From: Streptomyces phaeofaciens
GTDB taxonomy: Bacteria > Actinomycetota > Actinomycetes > Streptomycetales > Streptomycetaceae
Direction of reading: 5' to 3'
DNA length: 64,000 bases
NCBI RefSeq assembly: GCF_014648915.1
Contig: NZ_BMSA01000005.1
Coordinates: 124,001-188,000 of the forward strand
The notes beneath the pieces were generated by a model. It did no database searches. It was not told where the DNA came from and saw only the letters and a program-made list of their open reading frames with translations. Shown here one piece after another: positions 33,324-42,826 of this stretch. Within the stretch, counting starts at the first letter, position 1. Every line of letters starts with the position of its first letter. A program made the translations under genes and the position numbers.

Positions 33324-34229
33324 CTACCAGCCGCGGTTGGCGTAGCGCTCGGCCTCGGGGAGGGTGTCGCAGTTGATGCCGACCATGGCCTCGCCCAGGT
33401 TGCGGGACGCGTCCGCGATGATCTTCGGGTCGTCGTAGAAGGTGGTGGCCTTCACGATGGCGGCGGCGCGCTTGGCCGGGTCGCCGGACTTGAAGATGCC
33501 GGAGCCGACGAAGACGCCCTCGGCGCCGAGCTGGCGCATGAGCGCGGCGTCGGCCGGGGTCGCGACACCACCGGCGGAGAACAGCACGACGGGGAGCTTG
33601 CCGAGTTCGGCGACCTCCTTGACCAGCTCGTACGGGGCGCGCAGGTCCTTGGCGGCAGCGTACAGCTCGTTGTTGTCGTAGCCGCGCAGGCGGGCGATCT
33701 CGTTCTTGATCTGGCGCAGGTGGCGGACGGCCTCGACGACGTTGCCCGTGCCGGCCTCGCCCTTGGAGCGGATCATGGCCGCGCCCTCGGCGATGCGGCG
33801 CAGGGCCTCGCCCAGGTTGGTGGCACCGCAGACGAACGGCGTGGTGAAGGCGAACTTGTCCGAGTGGTTGACCTCGTCGGCCGGGGTGAGGACCTCGGAC
33901 TCGTCGATGTAGTCGACGCCGAGGGACTGGAGCACCTGGGCCTCGACGAAGTGGCCGATGCGGGACTTGGCCATGACCGGGATCGAGACGGCCTCGATGA
34001 TGCCCTCGATCATGTCCGGGTCGGACATCCGGGCCACACCGCCGTCCTTGCGGATGTCGGCCGGGACCCGCTCCAGGGCCATGACGGCGACGGCGCCGGC
34101 GTCCTCGGCGATCTTCGCCTGCTCGGCGTTGACCACGTCCATGATCACGCCGCCCTTGAGCTGCTCGGCCATGCCGCGCTTCACGCGGGCGGTGCCGGTC
34201 TCGGGGGCCTGGTTCTCGAAGCTGGACAC
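33324..34229 (-). CDS. pdxS: Pyridoxal 5'-phosphate synthase lyase subunit PdxS
   Basis: 301 residues with the PdxS TIM barrel. Key segments: [50 protein letters not shown] (Schiff-base Lys), and [38 protein letters not shown] start at 34227-34229. Twelve-mers associate with PdxT. Upstream 264 bp hold no gene. Confidence 0.97.
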   Translation of the reverse strand: MSSFENQAPETGTARVKRGMAEQLKGGVIMDVVNAEQAKIAEDAGAVAVMALERVPADIRKDGGVARMSDPDMIEGIIEAVSIPVMAKSRIGHFVEAQVLQSLGVDYIDESEVLTPADEVNHSDKFAFTTPFVCGATNLGEALRRIAEGAAMIRSKGEAGTGNVVEAVRHLRQIKNEIARLRGYDNNELYAAAKDLRAPYELVKEVAELGKLPVVLFSAGGVATPADAALMRQLGAEGVFVGSGIFKSGDPAKRAAAIVKATTFYDDPKIIADASRNLGEAMVGINCDTLPEAERYANRGW

Positions 34230-34386
34230 GGGTTGACCTCACTGAAGTGAAAGACGGTTGATGCGAACACCGAGGAAACGCGAGCGGACCAGTCCACAGC
34301 AAGGGCCAATGAGGAGCCGGTGGATCGTTTTCGGCCGGACGGTGGCCTCGCGGAGCCGGTCCCGGCCGCCATCGTGCCTGGTCCGG

Positions 34387-34446
34387 GGCCACGCGGCCGG
34401 CGGGCTCAGGCCTCGCGGCCGGCGCTCCCGGGCCACGCGGCCGGCG
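34387..34446. repeat. Short GC-rich repeats between pdxS and the LemA-like gene
   Basis: The 16-bp word ggccacgcggccggcg occurs at 34387-34402 and 34431-34446, with related gcggccggcg words between and after. It lies 3' of the LemA-like gene and 5' of pdxS. No regulatory role can be assigned. Confidence 0.6.
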
Positions 34447-34493
34447 GCCTCGGGCCCCGCGGTCCACGGCCTCGGGCCCTGCTGAAGGCGGGC

Positions 34494-35036
34494 TCAGGCC
34501 GCACGGTCGACCAGGGCCGCCGGGGGTTCGTCGTCCATCTCGAAGGCCATCGGGAAGGGCGCGTGGCCGGCCAGCCGGAACCAGCGGACCTTGCGGTGCT
34601 CGCGCAGCCTGCGGGCCCCTCCGACGGCGTCGTTGTGGAAGCGGCGGGCCATCGGGACGCGGCGCACGGCCTCCGTCAGTTCACGGGCGGCGGTCTCTCC
34701 CCCGGGCGCCTCGCGGACCGCCTCCACCTGCTGCGCGTCCGCGAAGACCGCCCGCAGCGCCTGGCTCAGCTCGCTCTCGGCGACCTCCCGCTGCTCCTCC
34801 TCGGCCTGCCGGGCACCGTGCGCGGCCTCGTACAGCACGATCGAGGCGGCCGGGTCGAGCACGCCCGAGGTGGCCAGTTCCTGGGCCACGGACGCCCGGC
34901 GCAGCAGTTGCGCGTCCAGCGCGGCGCGGGCGGCGTCGATCCGGGCGTGCAGCCGGTCCAGCCGTCCCGCCGTCCAGCTCAGGTAGAGGCCGATCGCGAC
35001 GAGGACGACGAGGGTCCAGATGAGGGTTGCGGTCAC
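34494..35036 (-). CDS. LemA-like single-pass membrane protein
   Basis: 180 residues, GTG start at 35034-35036. One N-terminal helix (LIWTLVVLVAIGLYLSW) is followed by a helical bundle: DRLHARIDAARAALDAQLLRRASVAQEL, then ESELSQALRAVFAD, and a late VPMARRFHNDAVGGARRLREHRKVRWFRLAGHAPFPMAFEMDD. This order and the arrangement R-FHNDAV...F resemble LemA proteins, though similarity is distant. It follows pimA by about 40 nt in the same direction. Confidence 0.6.
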   Translation of the reverse strand: MTATLIWTLVVLVAIGLYLSWTAGRLDRLHARIDAARAALDAQLLRRASVAQELATSGVLDPAASIVLYEAAHGARQAEEEQREVAESELSQALRAVFADAQQVEAVREAPGGETAARELTEAVRRVPMARRFHNDAVGGARRLREHRKVRWFRLAGHAPFPMAFEMDDEPPAALVDRAA

Positions 35037-35077
35037 GGGCGAAGGCTATCGGGGCGCGGTGCGTCGCCGGCCGGGGG

Positions 35078-36247
35078 TCAGTCCCGGGCCAGGCCCAGCC
35101 GCGCCCGCAGCCCGCTGCCGCCGGTCCGCTCGTCCGCCGCCACCGCCGTCGTGCCGTCCGTGACGGTCTCGTAGACCGAGAGGATGTCCGCGCCGACGGT
35201 CGACCAGTCGAAGCGCCGCACGTGAGCACTGCCCCGCGCGCGCAGTTCGGCCCGGCGCCCGGGGTCTCCCAGCAGCCGCACCGCCGCCTCGGCCAGGGCG
35301 TCCGCGTCCTCGTTGGCGAAGAGTTCGCCCGCCGCGCCCTGGTCGAGGACCTGGGCGAAGGCGTCGAGGTCGGAGGCGAGCACCGGCGCCCCCGCCGACA
35401 TGGCCTCGACGAGGATGATGCCGAAGCTCTCGCCGCCGGTGTTGGGGGCGACGTACAGGTCGACGCTGCGCAGGAAGCGGGCCTTGTCCTCGTCGCTGAC
35501 CATGCCGAGGAACTCCACGCGCGCGTGCAGTTCCTTCGGCAGGCCGGCCACCGCCTCCTCCGCGTCGCCGCGCCCGGCGACCAGCAGCCGGGCGTCCGGC
35601 CGCTCGGCGAAGATCCTCGGCAGGGCCTTCATCAGCACCGGAAGGCCCTTGCGGGGCTCGTCGATACGGCCGACGAAGCCGAGCGTCTCGCCCTGCCACT
35701 CCGCCTTGGGCTCGGCCTCGGCGAAGAAGTCGACGTCGACACCGTTGGGGATGACGACCGCGTCCCCGCCGAGGTGTTCGACCAGGGTGCGGCGGGCGTA
35801 CTCGCTCACGGCGATCCGCGCGCTGATCTTCTCCAGGGCGGCCTGGAGGATCGAGTACGCGGCGATCATCGCGCGCGAGCGCGGGTTGGACGTGTGGAAG
35901 GTGGCCACGATGGGACCCTGCGCGGCCCAGCAGGTCAGCAGGCCGAGGGAGGGCGAGGTCGGCTCGTGGATGTGGATGACGTCGAACGCGCCGTCGTGCA
36001 GCCAGCGCCGCACGCGCGCGGCGCTCAGGAAGCCGAAGTTCAGCCGGGCCACCGAGCCGTTGTACGGCACCGGCACCGCGCGGCCGGCCGAGACGACGTA
36101 GGGCGGCAGCGGGGTGTCGTCGTCCGCGGGGGCGAGGACGGACACCTCGTGGCCGAGCCGGATGAAGTACTCGGCGAGGTCGCGGATGTGGAACTGGACG
36201 CCGCCCGGCACGTCCCAGGAGTACGGGCAGACGATGCCGATCCTCAC
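35078..36247 (-). CDS. pimA: GT4 glycosyltransferase, probable phosphatidyl-myo-inositol mannosyltransferase
   Basis: 389 residues from GTG 36245-36247 (VRIGIVCPYSWDVPGGVQFH). GT-B fold with the N-terminal G-G-V-Q-x-H nucleotide loop, LGFVGRIDEPRKGLPVL, and the E-x7-E motif ESFGIILVE. PimA adds the first mannose to phosphatidylinositol. Placement directly after pgsA and the acyltransferase, with a 4-nt overlap, supports a PIM role. A longer frame to 37165 lies inside the acyltransferase gene. Confidence 0.88.
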   Translation of the reverse strand: MRIGIVCPYSWDVPGGVQFHIRDLAEYFIRLGHEVSVLAPADDDTPLPPYVVSAGRAVPVPYNGSVARLNFGFLSAARVRRWLHDGAFDVIHIHEPTSPSLGLLTCWAAQGPIVATFHTSNPRSRAMIAAYSILQAALEKISARIAVSEYARRTLVEHLGGDAVVIPNGVDVDFFAEAEPKAEWQGETLGFVGRIDEPRKGLPVLMKALPRIFAERPDARLLVAGRGDAEEAVAGLPKELHARVEFLGMVSDEDKARFLRSVDLYVAPNTGGESFGIILVEAMSAGAPVLASDLDAFAQVLDQGAAGELFANEDADALAEAAVRLLGDPGRRAELRARGSAHVRRFDWSTVGADILSVYETVTDGTTAVAADERTGGSGLRARLGLARD

Positions 36248-37152
36248 GAAGGCCTCTTGGTGGGATCGAGGTCCGAGAGCCACAACCGCTGAAGCATGTG
36301 CCAGTCCTCCGGATGGTCGGCGATGCCCGAGGCGAAGGCGTCCGCCAGTGCCTGTGTCATGACAGACGTCCTCTCGGCCCGGGTACCTGACTCGGGTACC
36401 TCGATCGGGGGATGGACGCGGCCCTTCATGACGGGCGAGTCGTCGTACCAGAGCGTGACGGGGAGCAGGAGGGCGCCGGTCTGCTGGGCGAGCAGGGCCG
36501 GGCCCGCGGGCATGGTCGCCGTGTCGCCGAAGAACGTCACCTCGACGCCCGAGGCGGACAGGTCGCGCTCGGCGACCAGACAGACCAGTCCGCCGTCGCG
36601 CAGCCGCCGGGCGAGGGTGCCGAAGGCGCTGCCGCCGCTGTGCGGCAGGACCTCCATGCCGAGGCCCTCCCGGTAGGCGACGAACCGGTCGTACAGCGTC
36701 TCGGGCCTGAGGCGTTCGGCGACCGTGGTGAACGGCGTCTTCAGTTTGGTGGTGACCCAGGCGCCGGCCAGGTCCCAGTTCGCCATGTGGGGCAGCGCGA
36801 GCACGACGCCCCGGTCGGAGGCGATGCCGTCGGTCAGGTGGTGGACGTCCTTGGGCTCGAAGCCCGTCCTGATCCGCTCCTCGCTCCAGGCGGGCAGCCG
36901 GAACGACTCCATCCAGTACCGCAGGTAGGACCGCATGCCCGCGCGCGAGAGCTCGGCCAGCCGCTCGGGGCTCGCGCCCGGCACCACGCGCGCGTAGTTG
37001 CTCTCCAGCCGCTGCACGCCCTTGCCGCGCTGTTTCCAGGCGAGGTCGGCGACGGACCGGCCGAGGCGTACGGCGGCGGGCTCCGGGAGCTTCTTGACGG
37101 TGCTCCAGCCGACACCGTACAGCGCGTCGGTCAGGCGGTCCCGGGCGCTCAC
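36244..37152 (-). CDS. Phosphatidylinositol mannoside acyltransferase-like (LpxL/PatA family)
   Basis: 302 residues, GTG start at 37150-37152. Lysophospholipid/HtrB-type acyltransferase domain with the catalytic His-Asp box LPHMANWD (residues about 119-126) and a later E in VAERDLSASGVEVTFFG. In actinobacteria the homologue (PatA) acylates PIM mannose. It overlaps pgsA and pimA by 4 nt on either side, so the three act as one module. Confidence 0.88.
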   Translation of the reverse strand: MSARDRLTDALYGVGWSTVKKLPEPAAVRLGRSVADLAWKQRGKGVQRLESNYARVVPGASPERLAELSRAGMRSYLRYWMESFRLPAWSEERIRTGFEPKDVHHLTDGIASDRGVVLALPHMANWDLAGAWVTTKLKTPFTTVAERLRPETLYDRFVAYREGLGMEVLPHSGGSAFGTLARRLRDGGLVCLVAERDLSASGVEVTFFGDTATMPAGPALLAQQTGALLLPVTLWYDDSPVMKGRVHPPIEVPESGTRAERTSVMTQALADAFASGIADHPEDWHMLQRLWLSDLDPTKRPS

Positions 37153-37847
37153 TTCGCCGCCTCACTCCCCTGGGAGGCGTTCTCCTGGCCGGCCGCGTCG
37201 GCCTCCGCCTCCGCCTCCGCCTCGGCCTCGGCCGACTCTCGCCGGACCGTGACGACCCGCTGGATCAGGGTGACCAGGCTGCCGACGGCGACGATCCACA
37301 GGGCGACCGGCAGCAGGTACTGGATACCGGGCACACCGAACGCGTGCAGCCCGGCGAGCCCGGCCGCGACCAGCGAGATCACCAGGCGCTCGGCCCGCTC
37401 CACGAGACCGTTGACGGCGACCGGCAGACCGATCGACTCGCCGCGCGCCTTGGTGTACGACACCACCTGACCGCTGGCCAGGCAGAAGATCGACACGGCG
37501 CACAGGGCGATGTCGTCGCCGCCCCCGGCGTACCAGAGGGCGAAGCCGCCGAAGATCGCGCCGTCGGCGACCCGGTCGAGCGTGGAGTCCAGGAAGGCAC
37601 CCCAGCGGCTGGAGCGCCCCAGCTGGCGGGCCATGTTGCCGTCGACCAGGTCGGAGAACACGAACAGCGTGATCACGATCGTGCCCCAGAAGAACTCGCC
37701 CTGGGGGTAGAAGACCAGCGCTCCCGCGACCACACCGGCGGTGCCGATCAACGTGACCGTGTCGGGGCTGACCCCCCGCCTGATCAGAAATGCGGCGAAC
37801 GGCGTGAGGACACGCGTGAAGAATGCACGCGCGTACTTGTTCAGCAT
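37149..37847 (-). CDS. pgsA: CDP-alcohol phosphotransferase, phosphatidylinositol phosphate synthase
   Basis: 232 residues from ATG 37845-37847 (MLNKYARAFFTRVLTPFAAF). The CAP motif is intact in DLVDGNMARQLG ... GAFLDSTLD. Six membrane helices are predicted from the hydrophobic pattern. Gene order with pimA and the acyltransferase indicates that it makes the inositol phospholipid precursor rather than phosphatidylglycerophosphate. The C-terminus ends with an EAEAEAEAEAD repeat. First gene of the PIM operon. Confidence 0.88.
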   Translation of the reverse strand: MLNKYARAFFTRVLTPFAAFLIRRGVSPDTVTLIGTAGVVAGALVFYPQGEFFWGTIVITLFVFSDLVDGNMARQLGRSSRWGAFLDSTLDRVADGAIFGGFALWYAGGGDDIALCAVSIFCLASGQVVSYTKARGESIGLPVAVNGLVERAERLVISLVAAGLAGLHAFGVPGIQYLLPVALWIVAVGSLVTLIQRVVTVRRESAEAEAEAEAEADAAGQENASQGSEAAK

Positions 37848-38155
37848 GGCCTTCCCGAGGGTCGGTGTGGCCGTGCGGCCCTGCTGGCCACCGGCTGGCC
37901 CATCGTAGTCACGCGCGCGTGTGTGCGACGGGCGGGCACCCGGAGCACGTGTCACGGCCGCGCGGCATCCAGGTCACGGCCGGGTCGCGCACGGCTCCCA
38001 CCAGGGCCGCGAGGTGCCGTCGCGTCCGTCGTATGGACGCGGGGTGACGGGAGTGGAAAGCTCGAAGGACCGCGGGCGTCGCCGGAGCCGCCATCGCACG
38101 CGGGGCCGCCGTGCCCGCGCCCCCAATGACCTCACCGTGCACGGGAGGCAAGGAA
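37848..38155. other. Divergent intergenic region pgsA / EF-G2
   Basis: 308 bp between two divergent genes. I see no ORF with coding support, no strong hairpin and no promoter I can defend; both promoters must lie here. Confidence 0.5.
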
Positions 38156-40351
38156 ATGGGCGACAAGGCGAACACACACCCCGGAGCCGCCGGCAGGGCT
38201 ACGGCGGCCGACCATCCCGCGTCCGTACGGAATGTGGTGCTGGTCGGCCACTCCGGATCGGGCAAGACCACGTTGGTGGAGGCTCTCGCGCTGACGGCGG
38301 GAGCGGTGAACCGGGCGGGCCGCGTGGAGGACGGCGGCACCGTCTCCGACTACGACGAGATCGAGCACCGGCAGCAACGCTCGGTCCAGCTCTCCCTGGT
38401 GCCGGTCGACTGGGACGGCATCAAGGTCAACCTTCTGGACACCCCCGGATACGCCGACTTCGTCGGGGAACTCAGGGCCGGTCTGCGAGCGGCGGACGCG
38501 GCCCTCTTCGTCGTCTCGGCGTCGGACGGCGTGGACGGCTCGACCCGCATGGTGTGGGAGGAGTGCGCGGCGGTCGGCATGCCGCGCGCGATCGTCGTCA
38601 CGCACCTGGAGTCGGCGCGCGCCTCCTTCGAGGAGATGACCCAGATCTGCGCGGAGGCGTTCGGCGGCGACGATCCGGACGCGGTCCTCCCGCTGTACCT
38701 GCCGCTGCACGGCCCGCAGGCGCCCGACGGGCACGCGCCCGTGACCGGTCTGACCGGGCTGCTGTCGCGGAAGCTGTTCGACTACTCCACCGGCAGCCGT
38801 GAGGAGTCGGAGCCGGGCGAGGAGCAGCTGCCGGCCCTGGAGGAGGCCCGCAACCGGCTGATCGAGGGGATCATCGCGGAGAGCGAGGACGAGACCCTCA
38901 TGGACCGCTATCTCGGCGGCGAGCAGGTCGACGTCAAGACGCTGATCGAGGATCTGGAGCGGGCGGTCGCGCGCGGCGCGTTCTTCCCCGTCCTCGCGGC
39001 CGCGCCGGCGGCCGACGGCGCCCGGGAGGGCATCGGCACGGTCGAGCTGCTGGAACTCGTCACCCGGGGCTTCCCGACGCCCCTGGAGCGCGAGGCACCC
39101 GAGGTGACCACGGTCGGCGGGAAGGCCCGCGAGCTGAACCGTTGCGACCCGGACGGGCCGCTGGTCGCGGAGGTCGTCAAGACCTCCTCCGACCCCTACG
39201 TGGGCCGGGTCTCCCTGGTCCGGGTCTTCTCCGGCACCCTGCGCCCCGACCAGACCGTCCATGTCTCCGGACACGGCCTGGCCGACCGCGGACACGAGGA
39301 CCACGATGTGGACGAGCGCGTCGGCGCGCTGTCCGCGCCCTTCGGCAAGCAGCAGCGGGCCCTGACGCACTGCATCGCGGGTGACCTGGCGTGCGTGGCG
39401 AAGCTCGGCCGCGCGGAGACCGGCGACACGCTCTCCGCCAAGGACGACCCCCTGCTGATGGAGCCCTGGCGCATGCCGGACCCACTGCTGCCGCTGGCCA
39501 TCCAGGCGCACAGCAAGGCCGACGAGGACAAGCTCTCGCAGGGTCTGTCCCGGCTGGTCGCCGAGGACCCCACGATGCGCCTGGAGCAGAACCAGCACAC
39601 CCACCAGGTGGTCCTGTGGTGCCTGGGCGAGGCCCACGCGGACGTCGCCCTGGAGCGGCTGCGCTCCCGCTACGGCGTCCAGGTCGACGTCGTCCCCCAC
39701 AAGGTGTCCCTGCGGGAGACGTTCGCGGAGCCGGCGGCCGGCCGGGGCCGGCATGTGAAGCAGTCCGGCGGGCACGGGCAGTTCGCGATCTGCGAGATCG
39801 AGGTGGCGCCGCTGCCCGGCGGTTCGGGCATCGAGTTCGTGGACAAGGTCGTCGGCGGCGCGGTGCCGCGCCAGTTCATCCCGTCCGTCGAGAAGGGCGT
39901 ACGGGCCCAGGCGGCCAAGGGGCTGGCGTCCGGGCATCCGCTGGTCGACGTGCGGATCACGCTGCTCGACGGCAAGGCGCACTCGGTGGACTCCTCCGAC
40001 GCCGCGTTCCAGACGGCCGGCGCGCTCGCGCTGCGGGAGGCCGCGGGCGAGGCGCGGATCCACCTCCTGGAGCCGGTGGCCGAGGTGACCGTGCTGGTCG
40101 GCGACGACTACGTGGGCGCCGTGATGAGCGACCTGTCGGGGCGGCGCGGCCGGGTGCTGGGCACCGAGCAGACGCCCGGCGGCCGCACGCTGGTGCGGGC
40201 CGAGGTGCCCGAGATCGAGATCGGCCGGTACGCGGTCGATCTGCGGTCCCTCTCGCACGGCACGGCCCGCTTCGACCGCGCGTACGCCCGGCACGAGCCG
40301 ATGCCGCCTCAGGTGGCCGAGAGGGTGCGTCAACAGGCGCGGGCCGACTAG
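38156..40351 (+). CDS. EF-G2-type translational GTPase with altered G3/G4 motifs
   Basis: 731 residues, ATG at 38156 with AGGCAAGGAA upstream. Domain order as in EF-G: G domain with P-loop GHSGSGKTT (33-41), domain II, and III-V with SGGHGQFAICEIEVAPL and IPSVEKGVRAQAAKG. The switch II motif is DTPGYADF, where canonical EF-G has DTPGH, and the NKxD motif reads THLE. DTPGY is seen in EF-G2-type proteins; the THLE change is stronger. This is not the housekeeping fusA. It could be a ribosome-associated factor of a different kind, or have reduced GTPase activity. Confidence 0.9.
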   Translation: MGDKANTHPGAAGRATAADHPASVRNVVLVGHSGSGKTTLVEALALTAGAVNRAGRVEDGGTVSDYDEIEHRQQRSVQLSLVPVDWDGIKVNLLDTPGYADFVGELRAGLRAADAALFVVSASDGVDGSTRMVWEECAAVGMPRAIVVTHLESARASFEEMTQICAEAFGGDDPDAVLPLYLPLHGPQAPDGHAPVTGLTGLLSRKLFDYSTGSREESEPGEEQLPALEEARNRLIEGIIAESEDETLMDRYLGGEQVDVKTLIEDLERAVARGAFFPVLAAAPAADGAREGIGTVELLELVTRGFPTPLEREAPEVTTVGGKARELNRCDPDGPLVAEVVKTSSDPYVGRVSLVRVFSGTLRPDQTVHVSGHGLADRGHEDHDVDERVGALSAPFGKQQRALTHCIAGDLACVAKLGRAETGDTLSAKDDPLLMEPWRMPDPLLPLAIQAHSKADEDKLSQGLSRLVAEDPTMRLEQNQHTHQVVLWCLGEAHADVALERLRSRYGVQVDVVPHKVSLRETFAEPAAGRGRHVKQSGGHGQFAICEIEVAPLPGGSGIEFVDKVVGGAVPRQFIPSVEKGVRAQAAKGLASGHPLVDVRITLLDGKAHSVDSSDAAFQTAGALALREAAGEARIHLLEPVAEVTVLVGDDYVGAVMSDLSGRRGRVLGTEQTPGGRTLVRAEVPEIEIGRYAVDLRSLSHGTARFDRAYARHEPMPPQVAERVRQQARAD

Positions 40352-40405
40352 GGGTTGGTACGGGGGCGTACGCAAGTGGCGCCCCCGGAAGGTGATCCTC
40401 CGCTG

Positions 40406-40431
40406 CGGCGGGCGGCTTCGGCCGTCCGCCG
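40406..40431 (+). terminator. Terminator of the EF-G2-type gene
   Basis: A 10-bp stem (40406-40415 with 40422-40431, one G-U pair) has a cttcgg loop. It lies 54 nt after the stop. Confidence 0.6.
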
Positions 40432-40537
40432 ACGGATGTCGGTGGCTGGAGATACGCTGATGACCTGATCAACAGGTGTGCGGAGTACGGAAGTCGGGAA
40501 GGCCGCAGGAGCGGGACGGCGGCGAGTGGGGGCGGGA

Positions 40538-42190
40538 ATGACCGTGGAGGACTTCTTCGGGCCACAGGTGCCACGGACGGGCGGCGAGGGGCAGGCCCCG
40601 ACGTACGCACTGGCTTCGGCGGCCTACCGGGACACCCCGATGGAGGAGATCAAGAAGGCCGACAACGAATGGCACCAGTCGACGGTCAAGGACGGCCGGA
40701 AGTGGGCCAAGATCTTCCGCCCCAACTTCGGTGAGGCGTACTCGCAGGCGGTGATCGACCGCATGCTGGGCGTCGGCCGCGCGCCGCTCATCCAGTCCTT
40801 CGGCAGCGAGCCGCAGGTGGTCGTCGAGCACTGCCTCGCGGCCAACCGCATCCGCCGGGAGCGCGACAAGAAGCTGACCGGACTCATGCTGCTGTGCGGC
40901 GTGCTCTTCCTGCCGGGCCTGGTGGTCTGGCTGCTCGTCTTCCAGCTCCGGGCCACGATGGGCAAAACGGACAACAAGCGGATCTCCGGACTCGGCACCG
41001 GCCTGCTGGTCGCCGTGGCCGCCCTCGCCGTGATCTTCCTGGTCCGGATGCCCTTCACCGGCCTCGCGGGGTGGTACGCGCGCGGGTGCATCGTGGCCCC
41101 GGTGGCCGGCTGGTTCCTGGCCAAGCGGGTCTGCGAGAAGACCGCGACGGACCTGCGCGAGCGCTGGGGCGGACTGCTCTCCGGCGGCAGCATCGGCGCG
41201 AAGGTCCCCGAGGCGGTGCCGACCAGCCCCGACCAGGCCGCGGCCGAGCAGCTGCGCCAGTCCCTGGCCCGGCTCAGCGCCGAGCAGCAGTCCAACTCGG
41301 TCTTCTACGCCGGCCCCAAGGGCATCCTCGGCATGGGCACCCGCTGGGGGTCCTGGCACCTCGCGGAGGAACTGGTCCCGCTCGACAAGGTCAAGGGCAT
41401 CCACGAGTTCCGCAGCTGGACGGTCGTCCGGGCGATCCACGACGAGCTGGCCGTGCTGCACCGGCAGCGGCTGAAGACCGGCGGGTTCCCGCAGGCGACC
41501 GTGCGGCACTGGATCGTCACGCACGTGGGCGAGGGCGCCAAGGCGGTGACCCGGCCCGAGGGCACCGACGTCGAGGCGTACCAGGTCAAGCCGAGGGCCG
41601 TCGAGGACATCTGCAACAACCAGCAGTTCGACGGCGGCGACCGGCACTACCTGGGTGTGCAGTGGCCGCACCTGTGGAACGGCGATCTGATCCTCACCAT
41701 GATGATCACCGTGACCGTGCTGAAGGAGACGCTGCGCGTCGAGGTCACCGGCCACGCGCTGGGCCCGGTCAACGGCCTCTTCAGCGGCAAGCCCGAGGCC
41801 CCCACCAAGGAGGTCGCCAAGACCGTCCGGTTCTGGGAGACCCGGACGATCAAGCTGCCGCTGGTCACCACGGACGAGGTGGTCCGGCTCGCCGCGCGGG
41901 CCACGATCAGCTGGTACCCGCCGGTGCTGAAGTGGCTCGGCGGCTCCATAGGCCTGCCCGAGCCGTTCGGCCTGCGGCACGCCTGGGCCGACCAGCCCTG
42001 GCGGCACCGCTTCATGGCCGACGACGCGCTGCGCGCGGCCACCCCGGTCCTGCGCGCGGTGCACAGGGCCGCGCTCAGGGTGCTCAAGGAACACGACGTC
42101 GACGTCGACAAGTTCAGCTCGCGCGCGTCCGCCCTCAGCGGGGCGGTCCAGGACGTCTCCCCGAAGAAGGCGGACACCTACGACGCCTAG
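40538..42190 (+). CDS. Uncharacterised membrane protein (550 aa)
   Basis: 550 residues from ATG 40538 (MTVEDFFGPQVPRTGGEGQA). A soluble N-terminus (1-115) is followed by two or three membrane helices around residues 117-205 (LMLLCGVLFLPGLVVWLLVF, LLVAVAALAVIFLV, CIVAPVAGWFLA) and a long soluble C-terminal part. No named domain is recognised. The reading frame ends at a TAG that touches the MITE-like inverted repeat, so the last codons could come from that element. Convergent with the HIT gene. Confidence 0.8.
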   Translation: MTVEDFFGPQVPRTGGEGQAPTYALASAAYRDTPMEEIKKADNEWHQSTVKDGRKWAKIFRPNFGEAYSQAVIDRMLGVGRAPLIQSFGSEPQVVVEHCLAANRIRRERDKKLTGLMLLCGVLFLPGLVVWLLVFQLRATMGKTDNKRISGLGTGLLVAVAALAVIFLVRMPFTGLAGWYARGCIVAPVAGWFLAKRVCEKTATDLRERWGGLLSGGSIGAKVPEAVPTSPDQAAAEQLRQSLARLSAEQQSNSVFYAGPKGILGMGTRWGSWHLAEELVPLDKVKGIHEFRSWTVVRAIHDELAVLHRQRLKTGGFPQATVRHWIVTHVGEGAKAVTRPEGTDVEAYQVKPRAVEDICNNQQFDGGDRHYLGVQWPHLWNGDLILTMMITVTVLKETLRVEVTGHALGPVNGLFSGKPEAPTKEVAKTVRFWETRTIKLPLVTTDEVVRLAARATISWYPPVLKWLGGSIGLPEPFGLRHAWADQPWRHRFMADDALRAATPVLRAVHRAALRVLKEHDVDVDKFSSRASALSGAVQDVSPKKADTYDA

Positions 42191-42274
42191 GGCCTGTCGT
42201 GTGGATCATGCCGCGCGTCGCGTCGGCCGAGAGGCACGCCACGTCCAGCCAGCCTGATCCAAACGACAGGCCCT
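42189..42274. repeat. MITE-like 86-bp element with 20-bp terminal inverted repeats
   Basis: agggcctgtcgtgtggatca (42189-42208) matches the reverse complement of 42255-42274 at 19 of 20 positions. The core of 46 bp has no ORF. The left edge reads CTAG and the right edge CTGG, perhaps a decayed CTAG target duplication. The same end sequence is, to my memory, dispersed in Streptomyces genomes near IS5-like ends. It may also end transcription from both converging genes. Confidence 0.65.
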
Positions 42275-42277
42275 GGG

Positions 42278-42826
42278 TCAGGCGGCCGGCCAGGCGTCGG
42301 CGAGCATCTTCCGGGTGTCCGCCAGGAGCTGCGGCAGCACGCGCGTGTGCCCCACCACCGGCATGAAGTTCGTGTCGCCGCCCCAGCGGGGCACGATGTG
42401 CTGGTGGAGGTGGGCGGCGATACCGGCGCCCGCCACGCCGCCCTGGTTCATCCCGATGTTGAAGCCCTGTGCGCCGGACGCGGTGCGCAGGGCCGTCATC
42501 GCCTGCTTGGTCAGCTCGGCCAGCTCGGTGGTCTCCGGGCCGGTCAGATCGGTGTAGTCGGCGACGTGCCGGTAGGGGACGGTCATCAGATGGCCGCCGT
42601 TGTACGGGTACAGGTTCAGCACCGCGTACACGTGCTCCCCGCGCCGGACGACCAGCCCGTCCTCGTCGGATTTCGCCGGGATCGAACAGAACGGGCAGCC
42701 GTCGTCGGCCCCCGGGCCGGTCGGCTTGTTCTCGCCCTGGATGTAGGCCATCCGGTGGGGCGTCCACAGGCGCTGGAACGCGTCCTGCGTACCCACTCCG
42801 ATCTGCTGCTCCGGCTCACTCGTCAT
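42278..42826 (-). CDS. HIT domain protein
   Basis: 182 residues from ATG 42824-42826 (MTSEPEQQIGVGTQDAFQRLW); an ATG four codons earlier (42838) is possible and neither has a strong ribosome binding site. The HIT triad reads HLHQHIVPRW. A CPFC zinc-type pair (GCPFCSIP) and NLYPYNGGHLMTVPYRHV are also present. This pattern matches actinobacterial Ap4A hydrolase/phosphorylase-like HIT proteins. It lies close to thrS in the conserved order of the region. Confidence 0.9.
   Translation of the reverse strand: MTSEPEQQIGVGTQDAFQRLWTPHRMAYIQGENKPTGPGADDGCPFCSIPAKSDEDGLVVRRGEHVYAVLNLYPYNGGHLMTVPYRHVADYTDLTGPETTELAELTKQAMTALRTASGAQGFNIGMNQGGVAGAGIAAHLHQHIVPRWGGDTNFMPVVGHTRVLPQLLADTRKMLADAWPAA

Noticed and set aside
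35078..37165. 695-codon reading of the pimA frame
   Set aside because: The upstream part lies inside the acyltransferase gene; the GTG at 36247 with a 4-nt overlap is the natural start.
38156..40351. Ribosomal-protection (tetracycline-resistance type) annotation
   Set aside because: DTPGY switch II and overall motif order fit EF-G2; the G domain similarity alone is not enough for a resistance call.
38132..40375. 747-codon open frame antisense to the EF-G2-type gene
   Set aside because: Strand with the GTPase has clear domains; the antisense frame has shadow composition (His/Arg/Leu-rich without domains).
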